From positions 1,178,001 through 1,242,000 of the forward strand of contig JBANAY010000003.1 of the NCBI GenBank assembly GCA_037952775.1: a stretch of DNA of 64,000 nt. The letters run 5' to 3'. The notes below the pieces were generated by a model. It was given only the letters and a program-made list of their open reading frames with translations, was not told where the DNA came from and searched no databases. This stretch comes from Clonostachys chloroleuca. Lineage: Eukaryota > Ascomycota > Sordariomycetes > Hypocreales > Bionectriaceae. Positions 32,976 through 43,299 of the stretch are shown piece after piece (the stretch's first letter is position 1; every line of letters begins with the position of its first letter). A program made the translations under genes and the position numbers.

Positions 32976-34762
32976 CTATTCTATTGGCATAAGTTTGTAC
33001 CTATCCTCACCCAGTGCGTCTTGAATACGCTTCATCACACACAATACCTTCTCCTCTTCTAGTCTTCTACCAACCACCTGCACGCCCACTGGCAGGCCAT
33101 GCATAAGTTTCGCGTCGTAGTGTTTATACGCTCCTTGTGCAACGCGATTGAGGCTTTGCCGCTTGAAATCGGTAGGTAACTGGTCTAAAGCTTTATCAAC
33201 ACGCGTGACCGGAATTACACCCGCTGTGTAGTCAAGCTATAAAACTGTTAGCCTTTCCATATCACGGCCAAATTGACGATAGTTCCTCATCTTACCAAAT
33301 TAAACAGCAAGGTGTATCCACAACTGCTCACAGCATCTTTCATTGCTCCATGAGGTACGGCGGGAGTGGCGTTTGGTGGAGTGATGAGAAAATCGATGCC
33401 CTGCTCGTCCCACCAATTAAACCACTCCTTGCGAATGGCTTCTCTTTGCGAGACAAGCTTCCAGTTCTGATAAGCCGTCTGTGGACGCCAGCCACTGATC
33501 AGAGTCGCCCATACTTGATCTCGTCGAAAATACTTGACCCAAGTGTAATAAATGAAATGCAATGGCCAAGGCAGATCCATAACATGTTTCAGTTGAGCGG
33601 CTCCCGGATCGATCTGCTCACCCTCGCGAAGGAACGACGAGAATGCCTGACAACCATCAGCATTGAGGGCGAGTGATGCTACACGTAGCGCTTCCAAGCA
33701 CGATGGGGGCGTAACTTGGACAACATCATGTCCCATTTTCCCAAGTGCTGTGCTGACCATATCGACAGCCCTCGAGCACGCAGGGCTTGGGTCTACGACA
33801 CCGACCCTTAATCTCGCCTTGCCAAGGTACTCATCCGCCTTCTGTGAGTCCCAAGGCAGTGGGTGCACTGTGTGGTCAAATTTCCAAGGTTCCATTTGAA
33901 TAATAGCACGCGTGAAGTATGTTAAGTCCTCGAGCGTCCGCGCCATCGGACTATAGACTGCGGGGACGCCCTCTTGGCCAGGCATACTTGTCTGGGTTCC
34001 CGCCTTGGGCCAGCGCCCAGTCGAGCATCGCAGCGCGAAACAGCCAGAAAAATGCGCAGGAACACGCAAACTGCCAGCCACATCAGATCCGATGCCCACC
34101 CGGCCCCCCATGGCCAAAAGAGCCGACTCGCCTCCCGTCGAGCCCCCGGGTGTGTAGAGCGAGTTGTATGGGTTGGTACTTCTCCCCCATACGTCGTTGT
34201 TGGACTCAAATGAGAGTAGTGTTATTGGGACGTTTGTCTTGACATAGGGCACAGCGCCAGCTTGTTTGAGTATTTGTACCATCGGACCGTCTTCTGCTGA
34301 TTTATTGCCGATAAAGCTGGAGAATCCTACCGTGGCATCGAAATCTTTTACTATGATTGTGTCCTTCAGAGAGACTGGAATGCCGGCGAGCGGACCTCTC
34401 ATATCTATTGTCCCATCTTCCAACCATTCCTCAGCTGATCTTACCATGACTTCTGTAAGACAGTTCGTTTTGGCGTGGGATCTGAGAGCTACCTTCCCGT
34501 AAGCCCTCAGTATATCGAACGGTTCTAAGGTGTTGTTTTGGACGCCTTGCACTAATTCATCAATGGGTTGTTCCAAAATGTTCTCTTCGTCGAGGGAGAG
34601 ACTTTCATGGTATCTCGTCAGCTGCTGAATTCTCTCATCACGCTCGTTTTGCTTGAATCGACTATCCTCGAGTAAGTTTTTTTTTTCAATATACCACAAC
34701 AGGTCAAGAAAAGATACATACCAATCACGTTGATGGCTAGTGATCCCAAATGGCCAAAACAT
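32976..34762 (-). CDS. Amidase (amidase-signature family, acetamidase-like)
   Basis: Three exons. The ATG at 34762 gives MFWPFGITSHQRD; after a short intron comes CRFKQNERDERIQQLTRYHE, then the amidase core. Catalytic Lys in GIPVSLKDTIIVKDFD; the Gly/Ser-rich signature in TPGGSTGGESALLAMGGRVG with IGSDVAGSLRVPAHFSG, which carries the cis-Ser and nucleophile Ser of the Ser-cisSer-Lys triad. After a final intron at about 33239-33296 the last exon adds LDYTAGVIPVTRVDK and MHGLPVGVQVVGRRLEEEKV, ending at 32976. It hydrolyses an amide to carboxylate and ammonia or amine; substrate unknown. It is divergent from a GNAT gene. The shared promoter has one TCGG-N4-CCGA palindrome, as in the aminotransferase promoter. 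Confidence 0.88.
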
Positions 34763-35258
34763 CTTGTCTCTTCCTTTGGATTTGAATTGAAGGCGCAGGT
34801 TATTAATCCTGAACACTTATCGTGATATTGTTGGAATTGGTGATACTTTCGGTGCAATGTGGCTTGGATGATGCGGATGCGGAAAATATGAGTATTGCAT
34901 CAGGCCTTCCAAACTATCGACAATACTAAAGCTCCAAATAGAGTGCATGGGTTGTCTTTGGCATTCCGATCGCTGAGAGTTCCGGCCTCCAAGGCCCCTC
35001 GGCCAGAAAGACATCGGCATCCCGAGATGGCCGAGCGGCAATCCCGATCGACCCCGTTCGCGGGCCGGCCACTGTGCAATGGTAAATCCGGAAACATTTA
35101 GCTCCAGACAACAACTATCATACGTGCACAGATGAAGAAAGTCGCTTATTAGACTCTTGCTCGCAAAATGATAATGCCATTTCTCGTATAGTCCAGAACT
35201 ATCTAGAGCTCATCGCCCTATTCCATCGTCCATCCCCTTCATTTCCCGAGCTCCCACC
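34763..35258. promoter_or_regulatory. Divergent amidase/GNAT promoter with a TCGG-N4-CCGA site
   Basis: A GC-rich patch at about 34960-35085 holds the palindrome TCGGCATCCCGA at 35014-35025 and several other CGG/CCG half-sites. It is the only copy of the full motif found outside the aminotransferase promoter. Confidence 0.5.
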
Positions 35259-36017
35259 ATGCACCAATATATCCGTTCCCTGACTATTGCCGACCTTGAT
35301 CGCTGCGTGGAATTGGAAAAGTCGGCTTTTCCACCAAATGAGGCATCATCTCGCGAAAAGGTATAATAAATATGCCTGAAATCGATCCAATTTTTCCAAG
35401 GCGGGCTAGAAATGCGATACACGGATATCGGACCCTCTCCATCCAAGACCTAACGTGCTTTGTAGATTGGATACCGGCTCACAGCATGCCCGGAGCTTTT
35501 CTATGGACTTTTCATACTCCCAGCAAGCTCTGTCAAAGACGTATCTCCAGCTTCGCGTGATGATCAAGCCTTCCTTGTGGCTCACATTATAGCCACCAAG
35601 ACCACATCTGTAGTAGTCAGGGATCGAGACATGGCAGTCCCGCGCGATTGGAAACATAATCTCCATCTACCTTCCTCCCAAGGACATCAACCAGAGGGGA
35701 GGACGATTGCATTGCACTCATTAGCTGTCTCCCCTAAGCATCAGAGAGATGGATTTGGCAAGACTCTTGTCCAGTTTTATACCAACAAGATGTCCGAGAC
35801 TAAACAAGCTGATTCTATCGCTTTGTTGACTTATGATAGACTTGCTGGCTATTATGAAAAATTAGGTTTTCGGTTAGTAGGGAAAAGGAAAGCCACCTTT
35901 GCAGGAGTCAACTGGAACGATTTGGTATGTGTGCTGTGCTAAAAGTATAACTACCTTTTCCCACTAATCATATTTAAGGTCATTGATATTTATCGACCGC
36001 TTTTTTCAAACATATAG
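35259..36017 (+). CDS. GNAT-family N-acetyltransferase (arylalkylamine-type)
   Basis: Three exons: 35259-35360 (MHQYIRSLTIADLDRCVELE, KSAFPPNEASSREK), then from 35466 (GYRLTACPELFYGLFIL), and after an intron at about 35923-35977 the end VIDIYRPLFSNI with stop at 36015-36017. The acetyl-CoA-binding motif A is clear: LHSLAVSPKHQRDGFGKTLV. Motif B follows in SIALLTYDRLAGYYEKLGFR. This order matches the fungal serotonin/arylalkylamine N-acetyltransferase-like group (FPPxEAAS, YRLxxCPEL), which acetylates amines. The middle contains the usual family insertion (SVVVRDRDMAVPRDW). It lies head to head with the amidase. An amine substrate fits the aminotransferase/amidase context, but this is inference. 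Confidence 0.8.
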
Positions 36018-36521
36018 AGTTCATTTCCACTCTGAGTCTTCCTTAAAAAAAATACAAATTTAGGTACCAATCTTACATGTAAATAATTATTCCAAGGATT
36101 ATCTTACTCTGAGCCAAAATCTTTCGTTAGAATTTATCTGGGCTTGATACGGTTTGGACAAGGTATCAGTGACAAATAGCCCTCATACTCGTCGTTATAT
36201 TAGATGTGATATAACCTAGCTAGATTGGCTTGTTCGATTCCTCGACGGTACAAAATGATATCAACTACTTCCATGTTCGCTCATGCATATTATGTTGTAA
36301 GATGATAATCTTAGCATGAGTTTGTTCATATCCAAAAGGTAGAGAGCAATTATTCATTAAAATTGATCAAATAGATAGCTAGACTCTAAACTGTATCTAG
36401 TCTCCAGTCTTAACTACCAACAAAGTGCTTCAGAGCCACCGGACTCAACTTATCCAACCATTGATAGAATTTCTAATGCGCGCCTACACGTTCCACCCTC
36501 CCAAGGATTCCATCATCAGGC
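36018..36521. other. AT-rich intergenic region
   Basis: Between the 3' end of the GNAT gene and the 3' end of the membrane protein gene. Nothing recognisable. Confidence 0.4.
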
Positions 36522-37163
36522 CTATCTTATCAACGAGTGGGGAGCGTTTTGGTAGAAAAAGAGACTGATAAAGTTTAATAGAACGACTAGCAGCAGGACT
36601 CCATAAAGGATTCCATTTGTCACTCGGAATGTGATTTCGTCTATTGTCGTCTTGTTAAAGGCAAAACCGTACGTCTTGCAATCTCTGAAATCAAATTTCT
36701 GTGACCAGAACCAGAGTTGGAAAAGAGATACTGCGGTGAGTAGCAAGCAGCTGAGTCGAACAGAGAGTCGGCTTGGCCTCATGGGGTACTCGAGATTCAG
36801 CGGCGTGAACATACTCCAGATGAAAACCACCACGAGGAAAAGACTGGAGCCAAAACATAAAAGTAAGACTATATAAATGTCCACTGGCTGGATGAACTCT
36901 GTCTTCCGATCAGATTTGAGCGATGTTTTGGCGATTTGCACAAGAACAGCGATGAACTCGGCGGTAACAAATGATGCATTCGTGATCCGGATCGCAAAGA
37001 ACTCAGAGTGCAAGTGCCTAGGCTGATCACATTTCTTCTTCTTGTCGAAGAGCTCACAAATAATCAAGCCCACCCATTGGATGTAAAAGCCTAGCCGTAT
37101 ACCAAGGCCGTACAGATCCTTGTTATCACAGAAAGCTGGGCACACCCCGGTCTTGCTGTCCAT
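36522..37163 (-). CDS. Multi-pass membrane protein, uncharacterised fungal family
   Basis: An intronless 213-residue ORF. It starts MDSKTGVCPAFCDNKDLYGL, followed by a membrane segment GLGIRLGFYIQWVGLIICEL, then NASFVTAEFIAVLVQIAKTS, VDIYIVLLLCFGSSLFLVVV with FIWSMF, a segment RLSCLLLTAVSLFQLWFW and a last one NGILYGVLLLVVLLNFISLF: five or more helices. The N-terminal CPxFC and YGLGIRLGFYIQW resemble a widespread ascomycete family of unknown function. A WFWSQKFDFRDCKTYGF loop is between the last two helices. No catalytic motif seen. Confidence 0.7.
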   Translation of the reverse strand: MDSKTGVCPAFCDNKDLYGLGIRLGFYIQWVGLIICELFDKKKKCDQPRHLHSEFFAIRITNASFVTAEFIAVLVQIAKTSLKSDRKTEFIQPVDIYIVLLLCFGSSLFLVVVFIWSMFTPLNLEYPMRPSRLSVRLSCLLLTAVSLFQLWFWSQKFDFRDCKTYGFAFNKTTIDEITFRVTNGILYGVLLLVVLLNFISLFFYQNAPHSLIR

Positions 37164-37935
37164 TTTATACTCAATGCAAAGACTCTTGCAGGTCGCTCAC
37201 TTCTAGCCAGGGCTGAATAAGTCACAGTCGGGTTAACTCTGACAGCTAGAAGGGAACATTTCTAGGGCCCCATGCGACTTGGCCACCTGGCACAAGTATA
37301 AAGATGCATCGTGTTCATTAGCAATGGCCAGACTGGCGTCACCATTTACGTGGCCCCGTTGGGTAAGGATAGATTGGTGGTGGCGGTGTCTCAGTCAGTC
37401 ACGGTTGTGTTACAGCAAACTACCGTTGCTTATGCAGATTTGCTATGCTATTAACGCCCCTCCAGCCCAAACTCTGAGGTTCATGGAAGGAACAGAAATA
37501 TCACAGACATTAGATATGCTTTTTGCATCGTTTTTGTTACATGCTATGTGGCAGATGAAATATTTACTTTGACACACAATGCCAATTGATAAGATACAGT
37601 AAAGAAATGACCTCGCTACCCCTATTTACGGCTTGTTAGGGCCTAATATTTCTTAACCACTCCTTCAAGGCTTTATGAGTCAGACTTTCGTCAGCCCAGC
37701 TAAAAAATCATTCTTACTTCAGACGACAGTCCGCGATGATACATGCATTGACTCGCTGCTTCAATCCTAATTGCCACTAATCGTGGCTGATTATCAATGA
37801 TGATCTATAGGCTTTCCAAGCTAAAACTAACTATTCATTTCGGCAAAGAGTTTTATTCTATTCGCCAGCTAATTAACATATATATAGAAAATGCTTTTCT
37901 TCTACGCAAAATGGATCAAATATGTCTTTCGCATT
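37164..37935. other. Intergenic region
   Basis: Between the membrane-protein start and the polyamine-oxidase 3' end. The plus-strand open frame at 37279-37572 has no recognisable feature. Confidence 0.4.
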
Positions 37936-39595
37936 TCACTCGTCCCCCACTGTATTGATATACCAACCGTTGGACTCATTATACTGGTCTTCTTCTGTTG
38001 TCCCGTGGAGATTTTTATACACTTCCATAGGGCCGGACTTGCTGCCGAAAAGATTCCCCTTCAGTAGGCTCGACACGCGCTCCCCCGCTTCTTGTCCCTC
38101 AAACCACGCCCCGTGAAGGAAACCGAAATGCTGTGTTGAGGTTGCTTCACCAGCGAACCAAAGGCGGTCCACGTTGGCTCGGAGGTTCTGGTGTCGCTCC
38201 AGCGTAGTGCCCAGGGGCCAGTTACTAAATGACCCGAAGGAAAATCTGTGAAATGGACAGTCAACACTTGATACTTGGCGATATATTGGCCTATTTCCTT
38301 TCTCCAGAGGTTCGAACTCACTCATTCTAGCTCCACCGTGGGTACATAAAGGCTGTTGGTTCTGGGATAATCACCCCTGGGAACATGGAGCGTAGCACCG
38401 CCAGGACTTCCGCCTTGGTCTCTTCCTCAGTCTGTTGCTCGACCACCCATGACTGAGCATTTGTAACTGTAACAAAGATCAGATTAGATCCTTCATGAAA
38501 TCCTGGGCCTGTTAAGGATTGGAAGCCAGTGTATCTTCCCCGCTCATGAGGATCAGCGTAAAGCAAAAACTGCTTTTCAGGATCCCAAAACGTCTGATTG
38601 AACTGCATGAATATTTTTGTGTATGTAACCATTGTGAAAGATTCTATTGCTTCCTGCTTCCATAGAGGGAGCTCAGGTTCGAACTTGACAACGTCATTCT
38701 GAAGCACACCGACAGAAAAGGTGCAAATTGCATACTCAGCCTCGACACAGTCTCCGTTCTCAAAAAGGACCTTAACCGAAGTGTTTGTGTGTTTGATAGA
38801 TTTGACAATCGTGTTGAGAAGGAGCCTCGGATCCCGGTCTTGGAGAAATGTTCTTGCCTCACCAGTGACCATTGTGGTGAATCCACGCTGGTCCCAAATG
38901 AAGCGATCCTCTTCGCTGAAATGGTTGTACGTGGCATTGTAAACCCCAGTCATTCCAAAGACCAAGCTGGCATCTTCAGGAGGCGTTGCGGACTCAAAAT
39001 CCCAGCCAAACCAATCTACGGCCTGGGCATGCATGTTCTTTTTATGCGGACGCCAGCCTGCCAAGCTCAGGCCAGCGCGAACACTAATGTCTTGAAGATT
39101 CTCGGTCAGATACCTTCCAGACTCAAACTGGGCCCCTCCCCAAGCTTCATCATACTCATGGATGAGGTTCTTGTAGTCTACCGGACCAGTCTCGTCATAC
39201 GTGATGACAGATTTGGAATCGGTAGGGGTGTTGGCAAGGCTGTACTTCTGGGCCAAAGTCCAGATGGAATTTTCGGGGCCGTCACCCTCTTGGAGCCCAT
39301 GCACCCAATTTGCGCCGAGTTCAACGACGTAAGGAGTGCCGTCAGGCTTCTGACCGAAGGTTGTATTTACCACTCGACGTCCTATATAGTTGTTACGCTC
39401 CACAATGATAAAGTCGGTCACGGAGGCGTTTGTCAAGGCTTGCGCAGCTGTAATTCCAGCGACACCTGCGCCAAGAACGGCAACTTTGGTCTTGCGACAA
39501 GTTTTGGTGCCATCACGCGTGTGTTTTGGGACTGCGGCAGCTTCAACGCCACAGAGGACGAGAAGACCTGCCTCAATGGTACGGTGGAAACGCAT
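37936..39595 (-). CDS. Secreted flavin amine oxidase (polyamine oxidase-like)
   Basis: Two exons. The ATG at 39595 gives MRFHRTIEAGLLVLCGVEAA, a signal peptide; then the FAD-binding KVAVLGAGVAGITAAQAL and ERNNYIGRRV (the usual second Gly-Gly is replaced by Arg: GRRV instead of GGRV/GGRM). Further motifs: VVELGANWVHG, ICTFSVGVLQNDVVKFEPEL, FMQFNQTFWDPEKQFLLYAD. The donor at about 38332 and acceptor near 38244 join MYPR to FSFGSFSNWPLGTT. The C-terminal FAD segment is RLWFAGEATSTQHFGFLHGA. The order matches secreted fungal polyamine oxidases, which oxidise spermine/spermidine and release hydrogen peroxide. Reading straight through the donor would give a false stop. Stop at 37936. Confidence 0.85.
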
Positions 39596-42500
39596 ATTGC
39601 CCAAGACGTGCAACAAATGACAGAAATGAGAACAGGGACAAGGACGAGTACACAGAGGTTTCTCAGAAAAGAGCTAATGTTGGATTTAGACTCCGCCTTA
39701 TACAGGAAACACAACGGGACAAAAACTGCTGCTTGATTCAATTGCTGGCACCGGCACCGGTTGCGTATCGAGATACTAGCCCGATCCTTCTATTTTGTAG
39801 GTTGTCATCCAGCTGAAATATGCCTACTTGCGTAACCACATATCGTGCTAGCTAGGCATCCAAGCCAATGAATTGCTTTTCTACTATAAGCCGCTGCATA
39901 TTCATTCCTGTGGCGTTCGGCCTATACGAGCTACTCAGACATTTTATACTCTATTGAGATGTTTGTCTCAGTTGCATAAAGACACTATAGCCCAGGGAAG
40001 TTAGGACAAGGTGGTTGATCTCGCAGCCAAGCCACTACTAGTAGCTTCTCGGGATGGGATTGGACAAACGAATAGTGATGATGAGGGGTTGCATAAGAGT
40101 TGCCGATACGTCAAACTAAGATGTAAGAAATGAACAAACGAAATATTCCCTGCCTTCTCTCTATTGGCGCCGTAATCTGGGAGACCAAGTTTGCATTCTC
40201 ACCTTCGAGTCGAAAGAAGCCCCCTGCCCAATTTGTTTCAGCAGGACAATGGAGGGGAGGCAATACCATACGCACGGCTATGGCCATGCGGTGCTTGAAA
40301 CTTCACCGGATGCATGAGGGGTCTGCGGGTGTATTCATGCACTTGTGCCTAAGCTTCAATGTAGTTAGCCATGAGACACGGCAGACTGTAGATCCAGCGG
40401 TCAACTACCGTGCCACTCGGCGGTCTGGACCTGAGGTAGGATCATTTCGTATTTTCGTCACATTCACTAGTCAAGTGAAAAATCAGGGAATGGAAAGGGA
40501 ACCGACTTATGGGTCGCACTAGCAGGAAATGAATTTTGCCAGCAGTTGGGACTGGTACAAATAAAATGTCCAAATGAAAAATTTCTTTGTAAAGGGACAA
40601 CTACACTCCCTCACCAGCGAGATAGCGAGATCAGGTGCCACCATATGCAACAGGTAACATGCAGGCAGCTTATCTCAGGGGCCCGTGAATCCCCGTTACA
40701 GGCCCTCCCCCTTCCTTTTGCCACTGTGTGACTTCCATTGAGAGGCCACTGCATCCATAACCTGCATGAATCATCAATGTTGCAGCTTACTTTATTTCTG
40801 GGCCGCAGCCGAATCCTGATGTTGTGACGATGATGGGAACTCATTCCATCCACCCCTTCAGACGTAACTCTGAGGAATGGTCACGGGTCCCGCAAAATCA
40901 TGCACACGTTGGATCTTGGCACAGCATGTAACTCAGCATGCAAGCCAAGAGAAAAGCTAATCCCGGATAAACTCAAGACAGAACCTGCGCAAGTTTTCCT
41001 AGGAAGCTTAGGCGAGATTACTCACCTACTGGACAAGTACAGCGATCCTATTCCATATTCGTTGTCGTCCAGCGTTCTCCTAAATGGGGAATAACAATTC
41101 ATAATTCGGTCGGTACGATTTCTCACCGTAAATAACATACGATTTATCATGGATTGGCTATGAATATGCGGTCGGCAGTTCATCCCGGTTTTCAAACACC
41201 AGAGGCTGTCTTATTGTTGGACGAAGGAGACTAACCCAAAGATCCGGAGAGTCGATTCCTTTCCCACCGGTTAAAAACCGATTGATCCTGAACGCGGCCT
41301 GTCAGTGAGGAGGCTACGTTCCTATGTGCAGGTCGTGTCATACCATTGTGGCCAGGTTAACGACCCATTTAATAATATCTGCCTTACGCTTTGTGGGCTT
41401 GCTTCAATCTCATCTACTACCTGGGTAAGCTAAGCGCATGTTCAATGGCCCGTTCATCCTGAATGACAGCCAACGTCTGGTGAGGGACCTGTGCCAGACA
41501 TGGACCTCTCGCCGCTGAGGCTTGATATGCCGAGTTCTATTATGTATTAGGCCTGATCTCCCGGATAATTGTGGCATACAAATTGCTGGTTGATACATGT
41601 ATTCGGCAGCACCTGCTCCGAGGATGCTGGATTCGGATCTTGGGTGTGGACCCCCATGCTCACATGTTGCATCGATACAACCGCCAGGAACAGCCTGGAG
41701 TTAGTTCCGCATGAGACCGAGGTTCTCTTTTTGGTCAAGATATTCAATTACTACAGTTTCTTTCCCAAGACGAAACACGGATACCAAGGGGTCCTTCTTG
41801 TCGAGTTTCCGGGAGCTTGGTCCATAGGAAAAGATCGGCAAACTCGCACTCGGATAGAGCCGACAAACTCAGCGATCCAAACGTGAGATCTAGGTGGTTT
41901 TCTTAGCCGAATTATACCACACAATTCCAACGACAGCCAAGGCGTTGCTATATGCTGCCCCCCGCTTTTCAGGAAGAGAAGCTGCTTGTATCACCCCGCC
42001 TTTGCCCCAGCAAGGAAAGAGAACTTTCCGACAAAACGGCATGTGCTTCAATTTCGGGACTATCAATGCTAATTCCGGGGGCTTTATTGGATGCAGACCG
42101 TAAGTTGGCGCGCTGGCATGCAGTGTGATCAATAAATCTCATTTTTGGGCTATGCCAGACGCTTCTCTAACTTCCGTGACCATTCAGGCCTTCTTGAATA
42201 TCATGTCGATTTCTCCGCATCCTTTGCCACATCCCTTGACCCCATTGGATGAAAATGTTTGCGGACATGGGTCTACATGACCTTTGTTCGGCCATGCTGG
42301 GAGATTCTGAAGGCGAATGGTGCTCTGGTGAGTAGCATCGGATCATATCTAGAGTTACTTCAAGTTGATGTTTTTGACTATTATGACCAAACAAAATGTT
42401 TTTGTATGAGAACCCATGCACTATAGAAAATACGTTCGCTTTTCCATTGGAAGACAAAGTCTCCCAAATCAGACAGCGGAGGAAATAGTGCCTTGAATAA

Positions 42501-43188
42501 ACCAACTTTAAAAGCTGCAATATTCCCACAAAAATCACCCACTTCCCGGAATCACAGCCTCTGCCGACAATCCGCTGGAGATTTCTTGTTTTCTTCCATG
42601 CTTTACTTCTAACACCAATCTAATACATTGGGGACATGCACTGCCTCCACACAACACCGCCGCGCCGACAAGCCGTCACCTGGTCAGACGATAGACTGGT
42701 GCGTTTATGTCCTGTGACGGGAACCGCTTCCAAGATCCAGGAATATCCTCGGCACGCCCTGCGAGGCGCACAGAGTAAACCCTCTTGGCGGGCCGAGTGC
42801 GGGCGCTTTCGTCTGATTTCAGGATGTGCAGGTAACGTGATAGGCGGATAATGGAAAGATCTTGCACATTTTCCCGCCCCGGCCGGCCCCTGGCCGGAAA
42901 GAGGAGCCTTGATTAATCAGGATCATGCATAGCTGGGACGGTATACCCTCTCGTCCTATGTGCATGAGTCGTGCCAGTGGTCTCTCAGTAATTACCGCTT
43001 CTCTACTCTTGGTGTGTCCCCGCACGGCCCCAATGTTCTTGCCTTTCCGCTCGCTTGACTACCCGGCGGCCTCTTCGCGTGAAGCAGGTTCACGATGTTG
43101 ACTATGTCAAGCCACAGACGGAGCGTCGGACCGTGGAGCCTTCAGGGACGAGTATAGCCTCGACATGTTCTCATCAACTCGATATGAG
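39596..43188. other. Long gene-poor region upstream of the cellobiohydrolase
   Basis: About 3.6 kb without a supported gene. Several open frames of 60-130 codons (for example 40130-40522, 42167-42538) show no family resemblance. GC-rich palindromic patches occur near 42875-42900 (including a CCCCGG that fits the CreA consensus). A GGCTAA-type motif (read TTAGCC on this strand) is at about 41903. It may hold the distal regulatory region of the cellulase gene or a non-coding RNA; nothing proves this. Confidence 0.4.
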
Positions 43189-43196
43189 TATATAAA
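43189..43196 (+). promoter_or_regulatory. TATA box of the cellobiohydrolase gene
   Basis: TATATAAA about 110 bp before the ATG at 43300, a typical core promoter for strongly expressed fungal cellulase genes. Confidence 0.6.
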
Positions 43197-43299
43197 CCCT
43201 TTGGATACCGCTCTCTAGGAAATGGAAACTCTCTCCAACCCAACCTCATCATCTCAAGCACTTTCCACAAGCCCACAGAGCAAAAGATAGCAAGTGAAC

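Noticed and set aside
36225..36255. tRNA-like GTTCGATTCC box B
   Set aside because: No pairing T-arm stem, no box A at the right distance and no acceptor stem.
38789..39736. 315-codon plus-strand open frame over the polyamine oxidase gene
   Set aside because: Antisense shadow of a well supported flavin amine oxidase coding region.
41849..41863. TCGG-N6-CCGA in the cellulase upstream region as a regulator site
   Set aside because: Spacing differs by two bases from the N4 sites; a single copy is expected by chance.
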